NCBI GenBank assembly: GCA_031002005.1
Contig: JARYHS010013631.1
Coordinates: 66,213,832-66,277,831, forward strand
Reading direction: 5' to 3'
From: Vandiemenella viatica
Lineage: Eukaryota > Arthropoda > Insecta > Orthoptera > Morabidae
DNA length: 64,000 nucleotides
Positions 33,761-44,454 of this stretch are shown piece by piece (the stretch's first letter is position 1; the number at the start of each line of letters is the position of its first letter). Below the pieces are notes generated by a model. That model had not been told where the DNA came from, searched no databases, and was given only the letters and a program-made list of their open reading frames with translations. Both the position numbers and the translations under genes were made by a program.

Positions 33761-34126
33761 AAAGGCGCATCCCACGATCCCTTGTAACGAAGGCGAGACG
33801 GGACGGGACAGGACGAATACTCAACCACACGCCATGGGAACAGGGCCGCCTCTGCTAGCGGAGACGGGACGCAGCTACCCACTCTGTGTCGGTAAACATC
33901 ACAAGCGTGTGTAGCGGTGCGTTGTTGCCATCGGTTTGCAGCAGCGGTGCGCACCCCTTCTGTTGCTGTAAAGTGCTCTGTGCCAAACGACACTAGACAA
34001 CGTGGTGCGGAGGTGGCGGCGATAAGCTAGGACTAACCTGCGGCCCGCGGTCGTTCCTACACTTCGTGTAAAGAGGTCCCGTCCCGTCTCGCCTTCGTTT
34101 ACAAGGGATCGTGGGAATGCGCCTTT
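33761..34126. mobile_element. MITE with about 48-bp terminal inverted repeats
   Basis: 33761-33808 (starting aaaggcgcatcccacgatcc) is inverted at 34077-34126 with only small indels. The 366-bp element is GC-rich and has no transposase. Flanking bases are 'tta' and 'agg', so a TA or TTA duplication is possible but not clear. Superfamily not assigned. Confidence 0.85.
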
Positions 34127-34239
34127 AGGCAGGTGGCCTCTTTGACGAGTTTCAACAAGAGCATGCCATCACGTTTCTAATTTCTTCCGCTGAGGTGTTA
34201 ATCGCTAGCCGATGTTTAAGAGGCATTTTTTATTTTTTT

Positions 34240-34495
34240 TTTATTTTTTTTTGCTTCTGTCTTTAAGCCTTGTCGACGTCGAGGTCATTAGAGGCGGTAA
34301 AGGACTGGTACCAAGGAACAGGTAGCAATTCAGAAATAGCTTTTTTTTAAAAAAGAACTTTCCCGTAATTCGCCTGTTTCCCGAGACTTTCTCAGGAAAT
34401 AGTGGAAAACCCAAATCTGGATTTTCGGACGAAGGTTGGAACCCGTGTTCTTCCGAATTCGAGGCCAGAGGGTTACGGCACACACACCACGTCCT
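34240..34495 (-). mobile_element. SINE family 1, complete but diverged
   Basis: T-rich left side, 'aagccttgtcgacgtcgagg', body 'ggaaaacccaaatctgg', then a degenerate B-box region 'ggttggaaccc' and head. Confidence 0.8.
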
Positions 34496-34974
34496 ATTGA
34501 AGAGGCAAGACTAAGGTCACGTACAAGAAGATGGAGTGAGCGAGCATTCTAATGACGGCCTTACGTGATTACCGACCGATGGTAATCAGTCACCTTGCTA
34601 TTGGAGTAACTCTTACAAGTGGCCAGCGTTGAGGAGTTGTTAATCTTCTCACTGTAAGACGTGAAAGGGTATGCGAAATCCGCCGCCAAATTATTACGGT
34701 TTTATGTAGCTCTTTCAGGGTGATCATATCCCCATTTCTATCTGAAAAAATACATTTTTATCAGCTACGGAATAAGCAACAGAAATTAATCTCAAGACTG
34801 CTCGATTCATTAGTGCATAGCGATAGCAGATTCCCATCTCAGACGTCCAATCTGTATCAAGTTTTCCGGCGATTTTAATTGTAGCTCGTATGAAGTGTAT
34901 TTTCTGTACTGGTCATGCACAACGAACCCATCTCAATGAACTCTGCACCTGTTGAGGCGGTTGACAGAAACTGT
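34496..34974. other. Unassigned stretch
   Basis: Nothing recognised. Confidence 0.5.
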
Positions 34975-35211
34975 TTTTCCCCCTTATGGCTTTACGCCTT
35001 GTAGACAAGGAAGTTATGATTGGTGGGAATGGCATGGAGGCAAGAAACTGAAAGGAATTCAGCCATGGACTTTTGAAGGAACAATTCCGGCATTCGCCTG
35101 AAGTGATTTCGGCCAATCATTAGAAATCGAAATCAAGTGACCAAACAGGAATTTGAGCTCTCGTCCTCCTGTGAGGCCACAGTGTTACCACTCTCCCAGC
35201 AGGCTCGGTCA
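34975..35211 (-). mobile_element. SINE family 1, diverged
   Basis: 'ggctttacgccttgtagac', 'aaaggaattcagccatgg', 'ccggcattcgcctgaagtg', with a degenerate head ending 'gcaggctcggt'. Confidence 0.8.
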
Positions 35212-36773
35212 GAAACCATTAATAAATAGGAGGGAGTGGTATTTGTTCACTAGATATATTTTGACGAGTCTTCAGAAAATAGTTGACCTTATACCACATA
35301 TATTTGCATTTGGTAACAGTTCACTGGGTCTTCTATATCTAAATAAGCATCTGCTGCTTGTAAAAAAATGAAAATAACAATATTTCCATACGTAGCATCA
35401 AGGAGCTGCGTATATGTAATGTCTTACGGTTACTCCAAACCTTTACCGAAGACTCTCTAAGATTCATCTTCCCCTGAACTACCCTGGCGGGTGAGTCGCA
35501 ACGTTCGTGTCTGTTATTCGAGTTGCACCGACTTCAATTTCAGGTACAGCCATCGAGGTTTCTGTTTTCCATTATTTACCGACGTTTTTGATAGTTTCTT
35601 CGTGTAGCTTTGTAGCTTCAGCAAACACTTCTTACCACTTTGATGGCCTTGTCGTCCATGGACCGTAAAGCCGCAACGGAGAGAAAAACTTCCCCCATGA
35701 TCACCTTGGCGCAGAGTTGCAAGTTGTAATAACAGCCGGAGGCCTGTATTTTAAAACGTACCAATACTCATCGAATTATTCTTCGATGAAATTACATATG
35801 CGTTACTGAAATACAACGAAATAAACCAGAAGAAAGTATTGATCCCATAAAATTAGTAAAAAAATTACTAGTAATTATATAGAGAGCAGCATATATCTTC
35901 TCCATTTTTTTTCCGCACTCAGCTACCATTCAGCGTGATCGTGCTGTCGATATTTGCGCAGGGGCTTTCCTTCTTGTTGTTTACAGGGATTATAAGGATC
36001 ATCTCACCTTTTTTGTGTGGGAGGTGGTAAGGTTTTTGGGTTTAAGTGATGTTGCCATATATCTTTATACCGTGCAACCATTTTGTACTTGTGTTTTGTG
36101 TTATTCTGTTTGTATAGCCCGTAGACTAACTACTGAGTCAGGTATCCACTGAAAACAGCTCACCAGTAGTATCAATATGGTCAGTATGCTAGGCCAGAGA
36201 ATTCAATTCTGCAGCGATTTAACACATTCGGCCAAATGAACATGTGTGATTGTTTGAAGAGAAAGGGATCTAATTCGCAATTTCTGACAGGTGAAAACGC
36301 AAGGTAGAAGGATCAGCTCAGGAAATTTTAAGAACAAAATTAATACCAAGTTAATTGCTAGATACTATATGAGCAGATGGAATATTGTTATTTATTGTAT
36401 TAATTAATTCAACTTTAGGAATTACACACAGTTCGAACCTTACTGCTCTCCCTCGCGTTGAGATTTGTGTATGATCCTAAAAATTTTACCCAAGGGTCAG
36501 AGGTTGGAAAGGTCCCTAACGGATTAATAGCTTTCTTTGGCAACATATTCAAAATCCACCACGTGAAGGGAGACAACAATTATACGCTGAATGTGAACGA
36601 TGGAAATGTATCATACTGCTTGTGCACAAAGCTACTTTTTCCAAGAATAAAATGTTAGTTTGAGGCCATTAACAATCCGAATGAGACATTTAGTAGAACC
36701 AAGGACCTGTCGTCGCGTTGAATACTTAGTACTTAGCTATCACTTCGCTTAGGTGACAAGTTAAGGAGGACTT
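35212..36773. other. Long unassigned stretch
   Basis: No coding signal, SINE or terminal inverted repeat recognised. ORFs are 60-72 codons without motifs. Confidence 0.5.
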
Positions 36774-36930
36774 ATAGTTTTGTGTCATTCAACGCCTTGG
36801 AATCGTGCAGTGAGTCACACAGACACAAAAACATCTTTAGCAGAGATCGAGTCGATATTACGAGCCTGCAAAACTTAAGGCCAATGCCGGGATTTGAATC
36901 TCTCATCAGATATCAGAACTACTAAAACGA
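36774..36930 (-). mobile_element. Possible SINE family 2 relic
   Basis: 'gccgggatttgaatctc' (36886-36902) resembles a reversed B box, and the left side keeps 'attcaacgccttggaatcg'. Strongly diverged. Confidence 0.35.
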
Positions 36931-37210
36931 TAAAATCCATAAAAGATTATTTTTTTTAAAAAAAATCATAAAAAAATAGTGTATCGCAATATCCTTAAGT
37001 GTTTGTAATGCTTTATTTCATATCGATAAAACTGATAAATAAATACTGACAAAGCAATTGAATATTGTTCGTTTATTTATTTTCTGAACCACTTCTCACT
37101 TCTTTGATGGAGCATCTTCCGTGGTTTCTCACGTTGATTGCGTATATATGTTACAACATGGTTATTTCTTGCATTTTAAATATCGAAGTATTTATATATA
37201 TTATAATCTA

Positions 37211-37890
37211 CAGTAGACCTCCAATTATCCGAACTCCGATTATCCGAATCGCTGATTATCCGAAACACTTAAGGTAGTCACATTACGACGTGCGTGGAAC
37301 AAGTTGAAAGGCATATCAATTGAAGAAGAGAAGGAAAATGAGAAATAGGAAAAAGAAGCTCAAGAAAAGGAAAGTTAAGAAACAGGAGAAAATGGGGATG
37401 ACGTATAACTTGAGGAATTCAGAAACATTCTTCTGAAAATTGCTGGCTCTCTAGACGTTAGTGCTGAAGATATAGGAGAGTGGGTGGTGTGTGATTCGTC
37501 AGACCCTGGGTATGAAATTCTAAATGATGAACTTATTGAAAGTGTGAGAGAAGAAAGTGTCGAGGAAGAAGATGACCTTAACGTCGAAGTTGAAACAGAC
37601 ACGGAACCATCAACTAGTCAAGCATTTGCCGGCCTTGAAACTGCGTTGAAGTGGATGGAGAGTCACTAATGTACAGCACTTGTAAGTAAGCTTAACATGT
37701 AACAGTGTTGCCTTTTCATTTAATTAATCAAAAACTCTTTTTCTTAAAAAATACTTTTTTCTCCCATATTCAATATACATACAGTAATTAATTAAAACAG
37801 ATCCTTTTTCGGGAAAATCCAATTATCTGAATTTTTGATTATCCGAATGGGGTCCGGTCCCAATTGATTCGGATAATTGGAGTTCTACTG
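37211..37890 (+). mobile_element. pogo/Tigger-like deletion derivative
   Basis: Ends CAGTAGACCTCCAATTATCC (37211-37230) and, inverted, CAGTAGAACTCCAATTATCC (37871-37890) are bounded by TA on both sides. A second inner pair of 'attatccgaa' motifs lies subterminally. The interior (37290-37669) keeps only the transposase C-terminus: the catalytic core is deleted, leaving a 680-bp element. Confidence 0.9.
37290..37669 (+). pseudogene. Tigger-like transposase, acidic C-terminal remnant
   Basis: After a fragment LRRAWNKLKG and a stop, the frame ending at 37669 reads VSAEDIGEWVVCDSSDPGYE, then LNDELIESV, an acidic run, and ETALKWMES. This matches the C-terminal tail downstream of the DDE domain in Tigger/jerky-type proteins. 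It lacks the helix-turn-helix and all catalytic residues, so it cannot be a transposase by itself. Confidence 0.78.
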
Positions 37891-38020
37891 TACTTACATT
37901 TTATGATACATTGCTTTATTAATCCTCCATTTTAAGCAGCAGTGATTTTTGCTTGCCTTTTGGGTAGTAGGTCATTTTGTGCTTGTTGTTGCAAGTCTAT
38001 GCAAGCAAGCATGCAAGAAA

Positions 38021-38258
38021 TCTTTTTTCTGACTTTACGCCTAGACTAAGTCGAGAACATTAGAGGCGGGAAAGGACTGCGAGCAAGGAATGAGAAGGAA
38101 TTCGACCACGGCCTTTTTTGAAAGAACCATACCGCAATTCAACTGGCCTGATTGAGAAAACCATTGAAAATCCATATCTAGATGGCTGGACGAGGATTCA
38201 AACCAGCGTCCTCCAGAATGCGAGGCCAGATCGTTGCCGCTTACCCATCACGCTCGGT
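38021..38258 (-). mobile_element. SINE family 1 copy
   Basis: 'ctttacgcctagactaagtc', 'gcgggaaaggactgcgagc', 'gaaggaattcgacc', reversed B box 'ggattcaaacc' and head end 'cacgctcggta'. Confidence 0.83.
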
Positions 38259-38305
38259 AAGAAAATCGGAAGCCACAAACCACTTCAAGAGAAGTTTATT
38301 ATAAC

Positions 38306-39188
38306 TAGGGTTCGGATGTTAAGGAAAAGTCATATTTTTTTTCCTACCTTCTTTTTAAGCTGAAATACTGAATTAAACACTGATTCAGTGTTTCTGATTG
38401 TATTTAAATGTATTTTATATAGTATATAAATGCATATTCAGACCATTTTCCTAGTTTCGGTCATATTTCTCTAATATTTATGGTCATGTGGTCATATTTT
38501 GAGGAAAAATCTGGTAGCTTTTTTAATACTACCAGGAATTCACTAGATATAGATGAGAGGAAATTAAGATAATTATTCACAGAGCTGTACTTGTGCTATA
38601 CAGGTGGGGGAAAAATACTAATTTCACCAGTCAAGAATTAAAGTTATACATTATTGCCACTCTCTTCTAGCCAAGGTGCGGGGTCCCCCTAGGGCGAGCG
38701 AGGCCCCTAGAAGGCGCGAGGCCCGTAGCATTGCTACCTCCTGCTACGTCGTTAATCTCGACAATGCAGCAGGAACATGCCTTTGTCGATACGCTTCAAT
38801 CAATATCTCAATGAAATACCCTCAGTCATCGTTAAATCTGCAGTGAGTAGTAAAATTTTCTGAAAGTGCGAAGTTATGTAAGGGAATTTAGAGAGGAGTA
38901 TTTTATAACAGATGAATGAGTTCCATCTGAAATAAAAACGACTTCAACAAAACGATTTAAAATTTAATTTCCCAATGGTGCAGCGAGTGAAAGGAAGCAA
39001 ATTATGCTGTCTATATGAAAGCGACGCTACTAGATAAAATAAATGATGTAAAATTGAGCATGTTTCTATGTATAGTCAATTTAAATGTTTGGTCATATTT
39101 TGTCGTTCTTAGGTCATATTTACCCATTTTTAAGGTCATATTTGCCTGCATATTTCTCTATTTTTTGGTTATAAAGATCCGAACCCTA
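38306..39188. mobile_element. Non-autonomous hAT element, 883 bp
   Basis: Ends TAGGGTTCGGAT (38306-38317) and ATCCGAACCCTA (39177-39188) are perfect inverses. The perfect 8-bp duplication attataac flanks them (38298-38305, 39189-39196). The motif 'ggtcatattt' recurs subterminally at both sides, like transposase-binding repeats. No transposase; the longest internal ORF has no motif. Confidence 0.93.
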
Positions 39189-39332
39189 ATTATAACACAT
39201 GTTAAGTTAATGAGTACAAAGTAGATGTGCGTGCTTCTCAAGCAGTCTAAAGAGACGAAAGCATATTGAGAGATTACTGCCCTTAAATTAAACAATCCCC
39301 TCGTCTCACGTCCAAAAAATGTTGAGAGCTAA

Positions 39333-39685
39333 GGGAGCGTCCATAAACTACGTAGCTCCATTTTGGCCTCCTGTGAACTCCCCTCCCTCCACGTAGCCTG
39401 ACGTGGCTTTTGCGTCTACACCCATCCCTCCCCCTCCCTCTCCTTCGTGGCAGGTAGCTTTTTTCCTTATTGATTCGAAAAGACATTTTTTATTGTTTTC
39501 TGTTGTAAGATTATAGTAAATGGGGATAATTAAATGACGGGAATAAATATTTACAAGCTGTTGTATGTACCGCATTTTAACTGTAAAAAATAACACGAAT
39601 GAAGAGCTACGTGGCTTGGCTCAGAACCCTCCCCTCTTCCCCCCGCGTTCCTTTCTACTCAACCCTCTCCCCCTAGACCGCTCCC
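39333..39685. mobile_element. MITE with TAA target duplication (PIF/Harbinger-like), 353 bp
   Basis: Left end gggagcgtccataaactacg (39333-39352) and right end cgctccc (39679-39685), with TAA on both sides. Inner inverted segments 'ctacgtagctc' and 'gagctacgtgg' are present. A 3-bp TWA duplication suits PIF/Harbinger. The related element at 56810 has the same terminal GGGAGCGTCC. Confidence 0.7.
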
Positions 39686-39688
39686 TAA

Positions 39689-41214
39689 GTACGGTGATAA
39701 TTTTATTTTTAGATTGTTTTTATGTGATGTCCAGTATTGTCAGCGTTAGAGCTGACTTCACTTTCACTGAACCAAACGCTAATGTAATAAACTATCCTAT
39801 CCTGTATTTCAAAATTGCTCGCAGTCAACTTGCTGTGCGAAATAGGGCATGCGAACTCTGTTTATACTGCATTTCTTCCTTGCCTTGGAGTCCAACCATA
39901 TATCTCAAACTGAATCGAATTTAACAGTGAAATGACAGTACAGATTATACACTTCATTCAATTAAAAAAAAAAAAAAAAAAAACTAGCAATTTCTTAAAA
40001 ATGACAGAAAGTACTGAAATTATTGGAGTACTGCAGTCTCGATGGCAGCACATTTGTCCTTCACGGGCCTTGCGTGTGCTGTAATGTAGGAGCGTGCTAA
40101 ATGATAGTACTGGTTCGGAGACACTACAATTACTTCTGAAATCGCAGATTACAACCACTGGGAAAGTGAAAATGCAATCATAACCGGGGAAAAGACAAGC
40201 AGCCAACTAAAACGTATGATGACATCGTCTTTTAAAAACTGTAAAATATTCCTCTTCCAGTTCTAATATCTAGTATGAAATTAGTTTCGGGCTCCATTTC
40301 CAGGCTTTCTACTCATTTAAAAATAAGCTAAGGTAAAAACAAAAAAATCGTGTATTAGTGATGTTTAACTTTCCTTTCTGTGTTTTAAGCAATAGTTGTG
40401 CTATTTTTTATTTTTAAAAAAAAATCGGCATTTGGCTACTTAGGTGATACCGCCAGCTCAGTGTGATGATCCTGACTCTTTCAGTGTATCAGTTTCTTCA
40501 GTTGCCACTAAAATATAGACACTGCAGGACGGACACGATTTTCAGGCAAACAACACTTAAACACCCATGCTACCGAGGCCGGCAATAGTTGTGCTTGCGG
40601 TATCATATAGCTTGTCAACAACAAGGGCATTAATCCCGAAGTCAGATTGCTGATAATTAACGGGAAGGATATCGGTGATGGAATTGTTTAGATATTCTCG
40701 GACAGCTAATTTGAGAAACCATCGAAAAATGAAACCTGGAAGGCCAAATTGGAGATCGAAACAGAATCCACGCAAACCTGAACTTAACCACCTATCCATC
40801 ACCAACTTCTAACAACGCTTGCCGTCTGCTTTCATGTGGTGATTACCAGATAGCTCATGATAATTCATGAGTGTTTTGACTCGTGGATGTTGTTTAACGT
40901 TAGCAGTAATGGGAGACAGGTTAATGTACTCCAACTCCATTAGAAACGGTTTACACGAACGTACACGGTCTCTCCAATGGTAAAGATGACTGATTTTACT
41001 ATCAAGTAGCCACCAGTGCCATTTGTGGGTGGATGAATGAGTTAACTAGCGACTCGCTTTAACCATCTTCCTTAAAAGTTTGAGAAAGAAGGTGTAGCGT
41101 GTTCATTCATAATGACGCAACAAGCGGCATCATACTTTGAATGGAGCAACATGCTAACACTAAATTTTGTCTTGTATAGCCTTGAAAGTGCCGAAGATTA
41201 TTTATCGTTGTGAA
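39689..41214. other. Unassigned stretch
   Basis: A20 tract at 39963-39982. A faint SINE-like segment lies at 40710-40800 ('gagaaaccatcgaaaaatg', 'gaaggccaaat'), and 'acacccatgctaccgaggcc' lies nearby. No coding region recognised. Confidence 0.45.
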
Positions 41215-41226
41215 GCAATGACTCGT

Positions 41227-41236
41227 CTTCATTTTT

Positions 41237-41270
<34 letters not shown>

Positions 41271-41496
41271 GCTTAACGTCTCTTAACAGCGAGCGAGGTC
41301 TTTAGAGACGGGAAAGGATAGGGGCAAGGAATGGGAAGGAATTCGGCCATGATCTTTTGAAGGAAGCATCCCGGCATTTGCCTGGAGTGATTTGGGAAAC
41401 TATGGAAAACCCAAATCCGGATGCCCGGACGGGGATTCGAACCGCCATCCTCGACTGCGAGGCCAGAACGCTAACCGTTACACCACCACGCTCGGT
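41227..41496 (-). mobile_element. SINE family 1 copy with 12-bp target duplication
   Basis: A T-rich tail to 41267, body and head ending 'cacgctcggt'. Flanks gcaatgactcgt (41215-41226) and gcaataactcgt (41497-41508) match at 11 of 12. The reversed B box is 'ggattcgaaccg'. Close to the young copies at 11581 and 45995. Confidence 0.9.
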
Positions 41497-41508
41497 GCAA
41501 TAACTCGT

Positions 41509-42068
41509 AAGAATATTCTGAAGTGTTATGTAAAATTTCGTGATACTAAGGAGAGCACTGAAGATGATCTATAAGCCTTGCCATTATCGTGGCTAAAATG
41601 ATCGTTGTTCGTCTGTTAATCACATCTAAAAGCCCACTGGAATAGCTAATTCTAATTTTCACACAAGTATGGGCATGCTGAATGTCTGTCATCGCTTTGG
41701 ACCACACACATTGATTGACGATCAAAACTGCTGAGTGAAACACCGCAGGGACGTGAAAAGAGAGGCTGATATCGATCCTAACTTCGTGTCAATCTTTTTA
41801 ACATGTAACCTAACATAGTGCTATCGGAATAGAATGATAAAAAATCTACGAAAAGAGAAAAAATGCTCATGGAGAAGAATCAAATAAAGATTCTGTTCAT
41901 AGTTTTGTTTGATTGCAAAAGAGTTATCCCTAAAGTTTCAGTGCCAATGCATCGAACCGTGAATGCCGAATATAGCTTAGGTGTTACGCGATATCTCTGC
42001 CAAAGAAACTATCATGCCGCTGGATCTTTTTCATTATTGACTAGAGTAATTACGCCCACGTTAATGGT
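41509..42068. other. Unassigned stretch
   Basis: No element recognised. The LINE reading begins near 42069, so this may be its unreadable upstream part or older host sequence. Confidence 0.45.
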
Positions 42069-43454
42069 GGCAGGGATAAAATATCCTGTGAGATTATTCT
42101 CGACCTTTTCTCAGATCTTAATCTTGAGCAGCTCGTCACTGAACCAACGCGGTGTGACAACGAAAACGAAAACATTTTAGATATTCTCGTTACAAATAGG
42201 CCTGAATTTTTTACGGACATTTCTACCACCACGGGAATAAGTGATCATAAAGATGTAATTGCTACAGTAAAATTAACAGTCGAGCGCAAAAAGAAAAGAG
42301 AAAGGGTCGTTTTACAGGTTCGAAAAGGCCCCAAAGGAGAGTTTAAGAACGTTTTTGAGGGATAATTACATTACCTTTGTAGAAGGAAGAGGCTCGGTTG
42401 AAGAGATGTGGCTTCGATTCATAAATATAGTCAAGGAAGGTATGGACTTACATATACCGAAAAGGACAATCAGGGACGGGAACGATCCCCCGTGGTATAC
42501 GCGTGAAGTTAAAAGGTTACTTAAAAAGCAAAGGAAGATTCATGCACGCTCAAGAAGGACGATGTATAGGAGTGATTTAGAAAAACTAGCTGAGACAAGA
42601 GGACAGGTCAAGAATGCGATGCGCGAAGCCTTCAATGACTTTCGATGCAACTCATTTTCCAAGAGCCTCATTGAAAATCCAAAGAAATTTGGTCGTATGT
42701 AAAAAAAATAGGTGGTTGTGAAAACAATATGCCAGTTCTACTACAAGACGGTCGGGAAGTTGATGACAGCCGCGGACAAGGCTACCGTATTTAACGCCGA
42801 ATTAAAAATTCCTTCACTGACGAAAACATGGAAAACATTCCTGTTTTTCCACGGCGTGTTGAATTTGAAATGGATCCAGTACAAATTGATAGTGTAGGTA
42901 TCATAAAGCAATTAAAGCTCCTGAAGTGGGGGAAAGCGCCGGGTCCCGATGGTGTACCAGTAAGAGTATTTTCGGAATACGCGGAAGAAATAGAACCATT
43001 TCTGTCAGATATATTTCGGTAAATCTTTAGAGGAAAGAAAAGTACCTTCTGACTGCAAAATTGCGCAGGTGATTCCCGTTTTCAAGAAAGGAGATAGGAG
43101 AGATCCTAGGAATTATCGTCCGATATCGCTAACATCTATTTGCAGTAGAATTCTGGAGCATGTCATATGCTCTAACGTTATGAAGTTTCTAGATGAAAAC
43201 GAGCTACTTACAGCATACCAATACGGATTTCGGAAGAACCGATCATGTGAAACGCAACTGGCTCTATTTTCGCATGATGTAATGAAAGTTATTGATGCGG
43301 GATCACCAAGTTGATGCTATTTTCTTGGATTTTCAGAAAGCTTTTTGACTCTGTACCACACAACCGACTCTTAGCGAAGATCCGAGCGTACGGTATATCT
43401 GATCAGATTTGCGAATGGATACACGATTTTCTAACTGGTCGGTCACAATATGTC
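42069..43454 (+). pseudogene. CR1/jockey-like LINE: endonuclease end and reverse transcriptase, frameshifted
   Basis: The plus strand begins in the end of an APE endonuclease: NILDILVTNRPEF, then GISDHK (about 42233-42250), with the conserved Asp-His. The linker contains NDPPWYTREVKRLLKKQRKI. The RT then follows: KWGKAPGPDGVP (42927-42959), VIPVFKKGDRR and NYRPISLTSI (about 43071-43141), YGFRKNRSCETQL (43222-43260), the motif-A region FLDFQKA/FDSVPH with a one-base shift inside it (about 43321-43362), and WIHDFLTGRSQYV up to the gap. At least five frameshifts break the ORF. The catalytic FADD box would lie in the gap. Confidence 0.88.
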
Positions 43455-44454
43455 NNNNNNNNNNNNNNNNNNNNNNNNNNNNNNNNNNNNNNNNNNNNNN
43501 NNNNNNNNNNNNNNNNNNNNNNNNNNNNNNNNNNNNNNNNNNNNNNNNNNNNNNNNNNNNNNNNNNNNNNNNNNNNNNNNNNNNNNNNNNNNNNNNNNNN
43601 NNNNNNNNNNNNNNNNNNNNNNNNNNNNNNNNNNNNNNNNNNNNNNNNNNNNNNNNNNNNNNNNNNNNNNNNNNNNNNNNNNNNNNNNNNNNNNNNNNNN
43701 NNNNNNNNNNNNNNNNNNNNNNNNNNNNNNNNNNNNNNNNNNNNNNNNNNNNNNNNNNNNNNNNNNNNNNNNNNNNNNNNNNNNNNNNNNNNNNNNNNNN
43801 NNNNNNNNNNNNNNNNNNNNNNNNNNNNNNNNNNNNNNNNNNNNNNNNNNNNNNNNNNNNNNNNNNNNNNNNNNNNNNNNNNNNNNNNNNNNNNNNNNNN
43901 NNNNNNNNNNNNNNNNNNNNNNNNNNNNNNNNNNNNNNNNNNNNNNNNNNNNNNNNNNNNNNNNNNNNNNNNNNNNNNNNNNNNNNNNNNNNNNNNNNNN
44001 NNNNNNNNNNNNNNNNNNNNNNNNNNNNNNNNNNNNNNNNNNNNNNNNNNNNNNNNNNNNNNNNNNNNNNNNNNNNNNNNNNNNNNNNNNNNNNNNNNNN
44101 NNNNNNNNNNNNNNNNNNNNNNNNNNNNNNNNNNNNNNNNNNNNNNNNNNNNNNNNNNNNNNNNNNNNNNNNNNNNNNNNNNNNNNNNNNNNNNNNNNNN
44201 NNNNNNNNNNNNNNNNNNNNNNNNNNNNNNNNNNNNNNNNNNNNNNNNNNNNNNNNNNNNNNNNNNNNNNNNNNNNNNNNNNNNNNNNNNNNNNNNNNNN
44301 NNNNNNNNNNNNNNNNNNNNNNNNNNNNNNNNNNNNNNNNNNNNNNNNNNNNNNNNNNNNNNNNNNNNNNNNNNNNNNNNNNNNNNNNNNNNNNNNNNNN
44401 NNNNNNNNNNNNNNNNNNNNNNNNNNNNNNNNNNNNNNNNNNNNNNNNNNNNNN
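43455..44454. other. Assembly gap (1000 N)
   Basis: Exactly 1000 N. The left side is the LINE RT and the right side is a degenerate repeat block, so the missing sequence probably holds the rest of the RT and more repeats. Confidence 0.99.

Noticed and set aside
37484..37669. Small acidic host protein
   Set aside because: It is the tail of a Tigger-like transposase between the element's inverted repeats.
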